Origin: Sciurus carolinensis
Lineage: Eukaryota > Chordata > Mammalia > Rodentia > Sciuridae
Length of the DNA: 64,000 bases
Assembly: GCF_902686445.1 (NCBI RefSeq)
Contig: NC_062232.1
Coordinates: 16,908,897-16,972,896 of the forward strand
Direction: 5' to 3'
The notes beneath the pieces were generated by a model, which saw nothing but the letters and a program-made list of their open reading frames with translations, was not told the origin of the DNA and did no database searches. Position 1 is the first letter of the stretch, and every line of letters starts with the position of its first letter. Of the stretch, positions 54,337 through 64,000 are shown piece by piece. Both the position numbers and the translations under genes were made by a program.

Positions 54337-55510
54337 AAATATAAAGTACATTATTATTAATCTGTAGTTATCTTACTGTGCAATAGCACACTAGAACTTC
54401 TTGCTTCTATCTAACTGTAACTTAGTACCCATTGATTAACCTTTCCCCATCCACTTCCCAGTCCATTCTCTCAAGATCCTGGAATCCACCATTCTGCTCT
54501 CAAGTTCTATGAGATCAGCTACTTTTTAGATTCCACATATGAGTGAGATCATGCAATATTTGTCTTTTTGTGATTGGCTTATTTCACTTAGCATAATGAT
54601 CTCTAATTCCATCTATGTGGTTGAAAATGAGAAAATTTCATTCTTTTAATGACTGAATAACATTCCAGTCTACATATGTACCACATGTTCTTCATCTGTT
54701 CATCAGATGATAGATACTTAGGTTATTTCCCTCTTGGCTATCATGAATAGCGCTGCAGTGAACATGAGAGTACACTTATCTCCTTGACATACTGATTTCA
54801 TTTCCTTTGAATATATACCTAGGAGTGGGATTGCTGGATGTTTACAAAATGACGTGCTAATTTACTTTCCCACTAATAGTGTGCAAGGGTTCTTTTCTAC
54901 ACATCTTCACATTATCTTTTTTGTCTTTTATACAATAACCATTCTTAATGGGGTGAAGTAATATCTCATCGTGGTTTTGATTTGCGTTTCCCTGATGATT
55001 CATGATCCTTCTGCTTTAGTTTCCTGAGTAGCTGGGACTACAGGTGCACATCTGGCTTGCCCAGTTTTTGATGTTTTTTTTTTTGCTATTAAATTGAGTT
55101 CCTTATTTATACTAAATATCAACCCCTTATCAGATATATAGTTTGCAGATATTTTCTCCCATTCTGTAGGTTGTGTATTCACTCTGTTGATTTTTTTTTG
55201 TTATACAGAAGCTTTTTAGTTTGATGTAATCCATTTGTTTTATTTTTGTTTGTATTTCTTATGCTTTTGGGCTCTTGTAAAAAAAAATCCTTGCTCATTC
55301 CATTTCTTTGTGTTTTCTTCTAGTATTTTTATAGTTGCCAGTCTCACATTTTGACCTCATCTATTCTGTGTTGATTTCTTTATAAGATGGGAGATAGGGG
55401 TATAGTATAATTCTTCAGCATGTAGATATCCAATTTTGCCAGCACTATTTATTGAAAAGTCTTTTTTTCTCCACTGTGTATTCTTAGCATCTTTGATAAA
55501 AATCATTTGG
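54337..55510 (-). mobile_element. Old L1, first part (interrupted)
   Basis: Minus-strand L1: 3' UTR to ORF2 C-terminal remnants (gattggcttatttcacttag, ttgggtggat-like wording, ttcccattctgtaggttgtg at 55157). A small B1-like scrap lies at about 55008-55060 (gcttt-agtttcctgagtagctggg). It resumes after the plus-strand insert at about 56416. Confidence 0.7.
55008..55060 (-). mobile_element. B1/7SL SINE scrap
   Basis: tttcctgagtagctgggact followed by acaggtgcacatctggc: the end of a 7SL-like monomer, reverse orientation. Confidence 0.65.
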
Positions 55511-56240
55511 CTGGAATAGCAGTTATCAAGAACACAAGCAACAATAAGTGTTGGCAAGGATGTGGGGAGAAAGGTACCCTCATACCTTGCTGGTGGGACT
55601 GCAAATTGGTGCAACCGCTATGGGAAGTGGTATGGAGATTACTCAGAAAACTTGATAGAGAACCACCATTTGACCCAGTTATCCCAATTATACCCAATGG
55701 ACTTAAAATCAACATACTACAGTTACACAGCCACCTCCAATTTTTATAGCAGCTCATTTCGCAATAGCTAAACTATGGAACCAACCTAGGTGCCCTTCAA
55801 CAGATGAATGGATAAAGAAAATGTGGTATATATACATAATGGAATATTACTCAGCCTTAAAGAAGAATAAAATTATGGCATTTGCCAGTAAACAGATGGA
55901 ACTGGAGAATATCATGCTAAGTGAAATAAGCCAATCCCAAAGAAACAAAGGTTGACTCTTTTCTCTGATACATATATGCTAATTCACAATAAAAGGGAGG
56001 GCTAGGGAAGCTTAGAGGTACTTTGGATTACACAGAGGGGAGTGAAGGGAGTGGAGCAAGTGTGGGGTTAGGAATGGTAGTAGAATGAATGGGACCTTAT
56101 TACCTTATGTGTATATTTGATTACATGACCAGTGTGATTCTACATCATGTACAACCAGAAGAATAAGAAGTTATACTCCATTTATGTATGATGTATCAAA
56201 ATGCATTCTACTGTCATGTATAACTAATGAGAACAAATTT
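55511..56240 (+). mobile_element. Plus-strand L1 3' end inserted in the old L1
   Basis: Starts within the ORF2 C-terminal region (gcagttatcaagaacacaag). It codes a worn Cys motif ([23 protein letters not shown]; the His is lost) and continues through ggaatattactcagccttaa and the 3' UTR to an A-rich end. The frame at 55507-55749 is part of this remnant and not a gene. Confidence 0.82.
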
Positions 56241-56320
56241 TTAAAAAGAAAAATTAGAACTAAAAATTAAATGAAGCAAAATCTGTTGACTGTTGATATC
56301 AGTGTACTTTTTGAAAACAT

Positions 56321-56406
56321 GTTTTTTTTTGTAGTGCTGGGGATTGAACCCAGGAGCTTGTGCTTTGGAGGCAAGCACTCTACCAACTGAGCTATATCCC
56401 CAGCCC
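56321..56406 (-). mobile_element. ID SINE with target duplication
   Basis: gggctggggatatagctcag on the minus strand. The 9-bp duplication tgaaaacat lies at 56312-56320 and 56407-56415. Confidence 0.9.
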
Positions 56407-56415
56407 TGAAAACAT

Positions 56416-56635
56416 TTTTAATGGGTACATAAAACATAAAATTATTCATATTAATAGGCACCATGCAATTTTGACAATGTGAATTTGCTTCCAGGCTCTC
56501 TATTCTGTTCCATTGGACTACGTGTCCCTTTTTATGCCAGTACCATGTTGTAATTTTTGCAGCTTTGTAGAATATTTCAAAATGTGTAGTGTAATGGTTC
56601 CTGATTTGTGATTTTTGCTTAAGATTATTTTGGTA

Positions 56636-56680
<45 letters not shown>

Positions 56681-57386
56681 CCATATACCTTTTAGGATTG
56701 ATTTCTCTAATTTGGTAAAGAATGTAATTAATATTTTGATAGAGATGACTTTGAATATATAGGTAATTTTATACAGTATGGACATTTTAACAATATTGAT
56801 TCTCCTAATTCATGAATATATGATTTCTTTCCATTTTTTGTGTCCTCTTTATTTCTTTCATCAACATTTTACATTTTATAGTTTTTTTTTGAGCACTCTT
56901 TTGCCTCTTGGTTAAATTTATTCCTGGGCATTTTATTTTTTGTAGGTGTTGGGAATGGTATTTTTCTCTTGATTTATATTTCAGGTAATTCACTATTGGC
57001 CTATAGCATACTATTGATTTTTGTGTGTTGATTTTGCACCCTGAAACTTTGCTGAATTTGTTTATTAGAATTTTTATTAGTGTTGTTATTTGTTGGAGTC
57101 TTTGGGGGCTTTCTGTATACCAGATCATACCATTTGCAGTGACAGTTTGGCTTCTTTTCCAATTTGGAGGCCCTTTATTTCTTTCTCTTTCCTGATCATT
57201 TTGATTAGGACTTCCAGTAAAAGTAGTGAAAATGGGCATCCTTGTTTTTTTTTCAGATATTAGACAGAAAGCTTTAGCTTTTCCCCATTCAGAATGATGT
57301 TAGCTGTTGGCTTATTTGATATATGGCCTTTATTATGTTGAGTTCTGTTACTTTTGTACCTAATTTGTTCATATTTTTATAATGAT
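56416..57386 (-). mobile_element. Old L1, second part (ORF2)
   Basis: Continuation of the minus-strand L1 with ORF2 reverse transcriptase remnants (tctattctgttccattggac, cctgaaactttgctgaattt, tgatcattttgattaggact). Frames at 56267-56785 and 56805-57239 are fragments. A (GT)n tract interrupts at 56641-56679. Confidence 0.7.
56641..56679 (+). repeat. (GT)n microsatellite
   Basis: About 19 uninterrupted GT units. Confidence 0.95.
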
Positions 57387-57583
57387 TTTTTTGAGGGTAC
57401 CAGGGATTGAACTCAGGGGCACTCAACCACTGAGCCACATGCCCCACCTATTTTGTATTTTAATTTAGAGACAGAGTCTCACTGAGTTACTTAGTGTCTT
57501 GCTTTTACTGGCTTTGAACTTGTGATCCACCTGCCTCAGCCTCCCAAGTCTGGGATTACACATGTATGGCACTGCACTGGACT
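57387..57583 (-). mobile_element. B1-dID dimeric SINE
   Basis: Minus-strand B1 half (57583 to about 57465) and ID half (about 57450 to 57390, with ggggcatgtggctcagtggt). Worn, inside old L1. Confidence 0.82.
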
Positions 57584-58250
57584 TACAAAGAATTTAGTCA
57601 GAAGTCCTTTCTGCATCTATTGAGATGATTATATGGTTTTTGTCCTTCAATCTGTTGATTCGGTATTCCAAATTTATTGATTTGTATATATTAAACCATC
57701 CTTACATCCTGAGGATGAATCTCACTTGATCATGGTTAATAATGTTTTTAATGTGCTGTTGGATTCAGTTTGTTAATATTTTGTTGGATTTTTGCATGCT
57801 TCCTTTTTTCCTTGTGTCCTTCTCTATTTTTGGTACCATGACAATGATGACTTTGTAAAATGAGTTTAGGAGAATCCCCTCCTGGGAGGGAAAGAGAAAA
57901 CATTAGGGAATGTTATTGGCCAAATTATATTGTTATATTGTGTGCATGTATGAATATGTAGCAACAAATCACGCCATAATGAAAACTACAATGCACCAAT
58001 AAAAATGTGGAAAAAAGAAGAATATGCTCCTCTTCAAATGTTTGTAATAACTAAAGAAGAATTGCTATTGTTTAGTCTTTAAATGTTTGGTAAAAAAGCA
58101 GCGAAACCATCTCATCCTGGGCTTTTCTTTGATGGGAGACTATAACCGATTCAATCTTGTTACTTGTTCTTTTTCCCGATTTGTTACTTGTTATTGGTCT
58201 GTTCAGGTTTTCTATTTTTGATTGTTTTTAGAATTGAATTTTGGTGTCAC
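57584..58250 (-). mobile_element. Old L1, third part, with a plus-strand L1 3' tail inside
   Basis: Reverse transcriptase remnants on the minus strand (tttctgcatctattgagatg, cttgatcatggttaataatg) are split by a plus-strand L1 3' end at about 57885-58020 (tatgaatatgtagcaacaaa, caatgcaccaataaaaatgt). They resume with catctcatcctgggcttttc at 58108. Confidence 0.65.
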
Positions 58251-59164
58251 TGAATTTGAATAAAACAGTACATATTCGCTATCACATTGTATATTCTGAA
58301 GGTTCTTATAGTACAGTACAATCATTGTAGCATTTCTCCCACTGGAATGGAAGAGCAGAGTAGTTTTACTTTCATTTTATTGTAACCCAAGTATGTAACA
58401 AAGGTGACCACAAAGTAGATAGTCAATAAGTATTTATTAGATAAATATATAATAATATGTAATATTATATGATGATTATATAATAAATATATAACATTAT
58501 ATATTTATATACATTTATATAATATCTATAATAAGAGAAAATGGAAGTAAAACTTATGAAGTGTAAAATGTGTTTATTCTAGAAGTAGCCATAAAATTGC
58601 CTGTGTTTGTGTTAAAAATAGAATAGAATGGGACTCATTTTAAATGCAGTCTGTCATAAGTGAGCATAATAGTAGATGAAAGAATATACAGTTTCATTTT
58701 GGCAGGTTTTAAGGTACTTGAATATAAACTACTTAAAAATAATAGTAAAATAGTACATAATTAGTGAGTAGTTTTACCTTGACTGCCTCTACTACAACTT
58801 ATGTAGAAAGTCACTACAACTGCAAACATACAGTAATAATAGTCTTCGCTAGCCTCAAGGTTCATTGTCACTGCTGTTATTAAACCATCATTATTAATAA
58901 TAATAAAGTCATAATAATAAGTTGTAATTCTCCACATTCACTCTAACTTTGCCAAAGTAGATTCTTTGGTTTAAAGAATCACTTAACAAAATTTCTATCT
59001 AGAAATCTGGAGTTTCACTGTCTGTTGTGAAAGTACTCGAAATTGTTCACTCTGAATTTAGATGTACTTTAAATCTAAAAACATACTGATTTTAAAGGTT
59101 TAGTTTGAAAAAATAATGTAAAATATCTTAATAATTCTAAATATTGAGTTTCACATTGAATTAT
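58251..59164. other. Unrecognised AT-rich DNA
   Basis: No gene. Contains an AT-only stretch of short near-palindromes at 58438-58530 (taatattatatgatgattat and similar). Confidence 0.5.
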
Positions 59165-59764
59165 TATGCTTTAATCTTTTCTACCATCCTGACTACCCTC
59201 TGTTGACCTCCCCTCTCCCTGTTCCTCCAGGTCCCCTTCCGTAGTAACCTTCTACTTTCAGGTAATTTTTTAAAAGTTTCCTCATAGCAAAGAAAAAAGC
59301 AATGCTGTCATTCTGTGCCTGGATTATTTTGATTAACATGAGACCTTCAGTTCCATTTTTTCTTGTTAATGGCAGAATTTAATTCTTGTTTATGAATGAA
59401 TAATATTCAATTGTGTATATTACCACACATGCCTTTTCCATTCATTCATTGATGGGTAATTAGACTGATTCCATTTTTTGACTATTATGAATAGTGCCAC
59501 AATAAATATGGCTGTGCAGGCATCTCTTTTCTATGCTGATCTTATTTCCTTTGCTTATACCCAGGAGTGGATTAACTGGATCATATGGTAGTTCTAATTT
59601 TAGTTTTTAAAATGTTTTTATTAATGCATTAGTTATACATAATATCAGGGTTCATTTCGACATAAACATATAGGCATTGAAGTAATTTGTTACACTTTAG
59701 TCCCCAGTATTCCTCTTTCACTCTTCTCCCTCCTGCTGTTCTCCTTTTTCTATTCTACGGATCT
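59165..59764 (-). mobile_element. Old L1s, minus strand
   Basis: ttgtttatgaatgaataata, tgggtaattagactgattcc and ggagtggattaactggatca (59170-59600) are worn ORF2/3' UTR of an old L1. 59605-59764 is another L1 3' end with the ttagttatacataatatcag motif. Confidence 0.65.
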
Positions 59765-60255
59765 TCTTTCTATTTATAGTTATCCCACTCCTTGTTATTT
59801 AACTTAAAGAACCCAAATCAGCATACTCTAGTAATACAGGTACATCAATTTTTATAGTGATGTAGTTCATAATAGCCAAGTTAGAGAACCAGTCCAGGTG
59901 CCTATCTACAGATGAATGGATAGAGAAAATGGATATGTGCACAATGGAGTTTTACTGAGCCATAAAGAAGAATGAAATTATGGCATTTTCTGGTAAATGG
60001 ATGGAAGTGGAGTACATCATTCTAAGTGAAATAAGCCAGACTCAGAAAGTCAAGGGTCTAATGTTTGCTCTCATGTGTGGAAGCTATACTAAAATAAAGG
60101 GAAAAAAAGGATGGTGTGAATTCCATGCAAATAGAAGGTAAATTAGTGGAGTAGAGAAAGGGGATAGAAGGAGAGGAAGAAGGGATAGGAAAAGGGAGGA
60201 ACAGTGCAATAAAATTTCATAAAAGAAATAGACCAAAATCCTTGAAGAATGAATC
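59765..60255 (+). mobile_element. Plus-strand old L1 3' end
   Basis: agttatcccactccttgtta, aatagccaagttagagaacc and gaatgaaattatggcatttt mark the ORF2 C terminus, followed by a purine-rich 3' UTR to about 60255. Confidence 0.72.
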
Positions 60256-61345
60256 CAAAAATCCTGCTGTAAACATTGGTAAGTACATATCACTATAGTA
60301 TGCTGATTTTAGGTCTTTTGGATGTATACCAAGGAGTGGGATAGCTGAGTCATATGGTGGTTTCATTCTTCCTCTTTTTATGAATCTCTATACTGATTTC
60401 CATAGTGGTTGTACTAATTTACAGTCCCACCAGTATAAAAGTATGTACATCCTTGCCAGTGTTTATTGTTATTTGTATTGATGATTGCCATTCTAATGGA
60501 GTGAGATGAAATCTCAGTGTAGTATTGATTTGTATATCCCCGATTGGTAAGGATCTTGAACACTTTTTTTCATATATTTATTGGCCAGTTTTATTTCTTC
60601 TTTTGAAAAATGTCTGTTTAGTGCTGTTTCCTATTTATTGATTGGATTATTTATTTTTTGGTGGTGTTTTTCAAGTTCTTTGTATATTCTGGCTATTAAT
60701 CCCCTGTCAGAAGAGTAGTTGGTAAAGGTTTTCTTCTATTTTGTGGGCTCTCTCTTCACGTTCATAGTTGTTTCCTTTGCTGTGCAGTTTTTAAATTTGA
60801 TGCTATCTTACTTATTGATTCTTGGTTTTCTTTTTTGAGCTTTAATAGTCTTATTAAGGAAGCTGACACCTATACTAATATGTTAGAGTGTTGATCCTAT
60901 GTTTTCTTCTAACAGTTGCAGAATGTCTGGTCTAATTCCTAAATCTTTGCTACTCTTTGAGTTGACTTTTGTGCAGAGTGAGATATAGGGCTTTAATTCC
61001 ATTCTTCTGTATATCTAGTTTTCTCAGCAACATTTGTTAAAATGGCTATCTTTTCTCCAGTATGTGTTTATGGTGCCTTTGTCTAGTACAAGATAACTGT
61101 GTCTACTTGGATTTGTTTCTGTGTCTTCTATTCTATTCCATTGGTCTTAATGTCTGTTTTTATGCCAATACCATGTTGTTTTTGTTTCTATAACTGAGTG
61201 TAATTTGAGGTTGAGTGTAATTGTGATGTTTCTAGCAATGTTCAGACTTGCTTTCGTTATTCTGGGTCTTTTATTCTTCCAAATGAATTTTAGTATTTTT
61301 TTTCCTAGTTCCATGTAGAATTTCATTGTTATTTTGATAGGTAAT
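60256..61345 (-). mobile_element. Old L1 ORF2 C-terminal half
   Basis: Worn ORF2 in minus orientation: accaaggagtgggatagctg, ctattaatcccctgtcagaa, tctggtctaattcctaaatc, attctgggtcttttattctt. Not coding. Confidence 0.75.
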
Positions 61346-61348
61346 CAT

Positions 61349-61393
61349 TTTTTATAAAATCATTTGTTATTTTGTTTTAAGAAATCAATAGAA
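61349..61393 (+). repeat. 45-bp direct repeat flanking a SINE (left)
   Basis: Core catttgttattttgttttaa then gaaatcaatagaa. The right copy at 61627-61672 has the same order with a few differences. Confidence 0.8.
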
Positions 61394-61626
61394 GCCAGGT
61401 GCATGCCTGTAATCCCATTGACTCATGAGGCTGAGGCAGGAAAATTGCAAGTTCAAGGCCAGCCTCAAGAATTTAGTGAGGCCCTAAGCAATTTAGCAAA
61501 ACCCTGTCTCAAAATAGAATAAAATCAAGTAAAATAAAATAAGAGTGCCTGAGAATGTAGCTCAGTGATAAAGTACCCCTGGGTTCAATCCCCAGTACAA
61601 AAAGAAGAGAAAAGAAAGCAATACAA
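61394..61626 (+). mobile_element. B1-dID dimeric SINE
   Basis: B1 half from gccaggtgcatgcctgtaat, ID half from gtgcctgagaatgtagctca, then a purine-rich tail. It lies between two copies of a 45-bp sequence, much longer than a normal target duplication. Confidence 0.88.
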
Positions 61627-61672
61627 TTTTTTATAAAAGCATTTGTTAATCTGTTTTAAGAAATCAATACAA
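61627..61672 (+). repeat. 45-bp direct repeat flanking a SINE (right)
   Basis: Core catttgttaatctgttttaa then gaaatcaatacaa. Partner of 61349-61393. Confidence 0.8.
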
Positions 61673-62899
61673 TTATGCCTATCCTCTTTAATTTTTAAAT
61701 TTCTTTCCTTCTGTGAAAAAATGATTAAAATTAAGACTTTAACCTGAAAGAAACAAACTTTTCAAATTAATATCTGCTTCTTCCAAACTCATTTTTTTCA
61801 GAGTATTCTCAGGCTTCAAGATAAGTCTTGTTTCATGGTAATTAGTGAAATTTATTATTTTAAGTGTCTCCTCATTTGCTACTTATAGCATTACTAGCTG
61901 GATGATGATTTGGAGTATAGCTCAGCATAATTTTGAAGAGAAAGTGAAGAATAGTAAAGTTTATCAAGTTTTATGATCTTATTTTGTTTATCTTATTCAA
62001 GGATAAAGATGGTGATATGATTGCACTTGAATCTTGGTATTTTCCAAGGAATTGAGTCCTATAATTGATCTCAGCAGTATTTTTGGAGGAAGAGATTAAA
62101 AGGAACTCACATCAATAAAGGGCTCTATAATTAAAACCTTATGTATTCCTTGTCCTTTAATACTACCTGTTCCAACAATGACCTAATAACTAGGTTTTGT
62201 TTACCAAGAAGTTATCTTTTATCATGATGTTAATTTGAAGAGATAAAACAGGATAAGAGGAATAGGTTTTTAATAACAATAATGCATTGAAGATATTAAA
62301 ATTTAATGACAAGAGGGCAAAGTCAAAGGAGTTTTTCCATTAAAAATTATTATGCTTGAAAAATAGTACATCTGTATCACAAATGTTAAATATGTTCATA
62401 CCTTTTGACCTTGTAATTCTACTGCTAAAACTAGTAGTGTATTTGTGTATAAGGGTGTTTATTACAACTTTGTGTAAACTAGGTCATATTGGAAACAACC
62501 TGATTTTCCACAAATGGGGATTATACTTAAATTAATTATAGTTCATCTATATAATGTACTTCAATAAATTTATTTTTCTAAGTAATATTTAAAGGACAAG
62601 AAAATGCTTATGATAGAATGCTTAGCAAAGGGGAGAATAAGCCACATGAGTTATATGTGTATGCATATGTGTATGTTCATATGAATATACATGCATATAT
62701 TCATAAATATACATGCATATGTATATGTGTATATGTGTACACACACACACTCATCTCAGTCTTTTTGTTAAAAATATACTTGTGTTTTGTAAATAGACTT
62801 AAAAGAAGTATTTCAAATATGTAAGACAAAATTTACAGAACCCAAAATATAAATTTAAACAGATGATATAAAAATAAAGATTAAAGAGTCCTAATATTT
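61673..62899. other. Unrecognised AT-rich DNA
   Basis: No gene. 62650-62755 is a degenerate TATG/CATA simple-sequence stretch ending in a short (AC)n. The frame over it (62618-62824) is not a gene. Confidence 0.5.
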
Positions 62900-63018
62900 T
62901 TTAAAAATATTTTTTGTTGTTGATGGACCTTTATTTTATTTATTTATATGTGGTGCTGAGAATCAAACCCAGTGCCTCACAGGCAAGGGCTCTGCAACTG
63001 AGCTAGAACCCCAACCCC
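62900..63018 (-). mobile_element. ID SINE with extended tail
   Basis: Minus strand ggggttggggttctagctca, with the aaataaaggtccatcaacaa tail also seen at 10161 and 11654. The duplication cctaatattt lies at 62890-62899 and 63026-63035. Confidence 0.88.
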
Positions 63019-63035
63019 GAAGAGACCTAATATTT

Positions 63036-63564
63036 CCACTTACTCTTAAATGGGGGTGATGGGTTGTCATATACACCCCCTGGGGTAAAGAAACTTTACC
63101 TTGAAGACTGAATGTGGTTAGTAGATTCTAAAGTCCAGTCTAACTAAGAAAAATTTCTGTTACATTTTAAACATGTAGATATTTTAAAATCATTTTTCTT
63201 TTTGGAATTGAATGTATTTCAGAGAAAATTGAATACTTTACTTCCATTTTCTTGTGGTATAGAAATTTTTCATGGTCACAATGAGGAAAAACAATCAAAT
63301 ATGATTATGCATGCCTGTTTCCCTTATCATTATTCTTTAATTTCTCATGTGTCTGAGTTGTTACATATCTTTTCACCTTCTAGAGTCTGTATATTGTTGG
63401 GCATTTTCTAAAATATAAATAAAATTAAATGTTAATTTTCCCTTCCATGTCATCAGAAGAATCCTTTATTCATAGTTTCAAAAGAACAGATTAAAACTTT
63501 TTAAAAACAAAATATAGGTATCAATTAGTTCAAAATCATTGAATAATTTTATGTATTTCTAAAA
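63036..63564. other. Unrecognised DNA
   Basis: Nothing recognised. Confidence 0.5.
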
Positions 63565-63740
63565 GGTGTTCATTTTTATTGGTTATTTTTAGTTATACAT
63601 AATAATAGGATTCTTTTGATATAAATATAAAAGCATGGAATGTAATTTGCCCTAATTTAGTCCCAAGTACTTCCACTTTTCCTCCCCATACTTCCTCTTC
63701 CTGCTGTCTTCTCTTTACTGATCTTTCTTCTATTATAGGA
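63565..63740 (-). mobile_element. Old L1 3' end
   Basis: ttatttttagttatacataa, aaagcatggaatgtaatttg and taatttagtcccaagtactt: the same 3'-end motif as 17437, 32765 and 59610. Confidence 0.7.
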
Positions 63741-64000
63741 TTTTTTTATTTTTTAATTTATTTGTATTATAAACAAATGGTATACATCTTGTTTCTCTGT
63801 TTGTACATGAAGTAGAGGCATACCATTTTGTGTAATCATACATTTACCTAGGGTAATAGTTTTTGATTCATTCTGTTAATTTTTTTCCTTCCCTCCAACC
63901 TCTCCCACCCCTCTTTGCCCTCTACACAGTTCCTCCTTCCTCCATTCCCCCCCCCCACCCATTATGTGTCATCATCCACTTATCAGCGAGATCATTTGTT
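63741..64000 (-). mobile_element. 3' end of a young L1, cut by window edge
   Basis: Same 3' UTR as copies 2 and 4 in minus orientation: poly-T with an ataaacaaatgg start, ccatttgtgtaatcat-like wording, the G-rich tract (C-rich on plus) and tatgtgtcatcatccactta next to the ORF2 end. It keeps the distal 3' UTR that copies 1 and 3 lack. The coding part lies outside the window. Confidence 0.85.

Noticed and set aside
55507..55771. Open frames containing a zinc-finger-like Cys motif
   Set aside because: They are the C-terminal Cys motif of a plus-strand L1 ORF2 remnant with the His lost, not a separate zinc-finger gene.
54337..56240. 5' inversion (twin-priming) of a single L1
   Set aside because: The minus and plus parts both contain the ORF2 C terminus and 3' UTR, so they are two elements. 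The minus L1 resumes beyond the plus insert.

Overview
The window is nuclear DNA of a rodent, most likely a squirrel (Sciuridae, for example a ground squirrel or marmot). The clearest sign is its short repeats: tRNA-Ala-derived ID SINEs and dimers with a 7SL/B1-like left half and an ID-like right half (B1-dID/MEN type). These sit beside young LINE-1s with a single rodent-like ORF1/ORF2 arrangement. I find no convincing host protein-coding gene. Almost every long open frame belongs to a LINE-1 (L1), lies antisense to one, or is a translated SINE. The window reads as an L1-rich, AT-rich gene desert, with old mammalian L1s repeatedly interrupted by younger elements.

Layout: 1-234 is the 5' end of a minus-strand L1 running off the left edge. 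235-15285 is mostly unrecognised DNA holding a diverged local repeat family (about 1.6-3.5 kb and 10-14.2 kb). It is split by L1 copy 1 (3558-9654, minus), a full-length element with an intact ORF1, an ORF2 broken by a single one-base deletion and a perfect 14-bp target duplication. 15.3-18.5 kb is a patchwork of old L1, including a templated 74-nt patch and a small processed insert. 18.5-22.3 kb is SINEs and unrecognised DNA with one CTCF-like site.

22.3-24.3 kb is L1 copy 4 (plus, 5'-truncated, with several internal deletions). It lies tail-to-tail with L1 copy 2 (24656-31746, minus, full length, with a 96-nt 3' transduction). 31.7-38.5 kb is nested old L1s and SINEs, plus a 7SL RNA/endogenous-retrovirus LTR chimera at 35064-35648. 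38.5-46.9 kb is mostly unrecognised DNA with old L1, one MIR and one SINE. 46953-53737 is L1 copy 3 (plus, full length, both ORFs broken, perfect 15-bp target duplication). 53.7-63.7 kb is again nested old L1 and SINEs, and 63741-64000 is the 3' end of another minus-strand young L1 leaving the window.

The three full-length L1s show a family in flux. They share the same inner body, a 31-nt ORF1-ORF2 spacer and a YY1-like 5' terminus, but they carry two different kinds of repeat-built promoter. All three promoters hold a long antisense open frame because their repeat periods are multiples of three. The most unusual objects are the 7SL-LTR chimera, the L1 3' transduction, the ORF2 lesion shared by copies 2 and 4, and the antisense frames in the promoters. 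All comparisons were made by eye; no alignment or database search was run.
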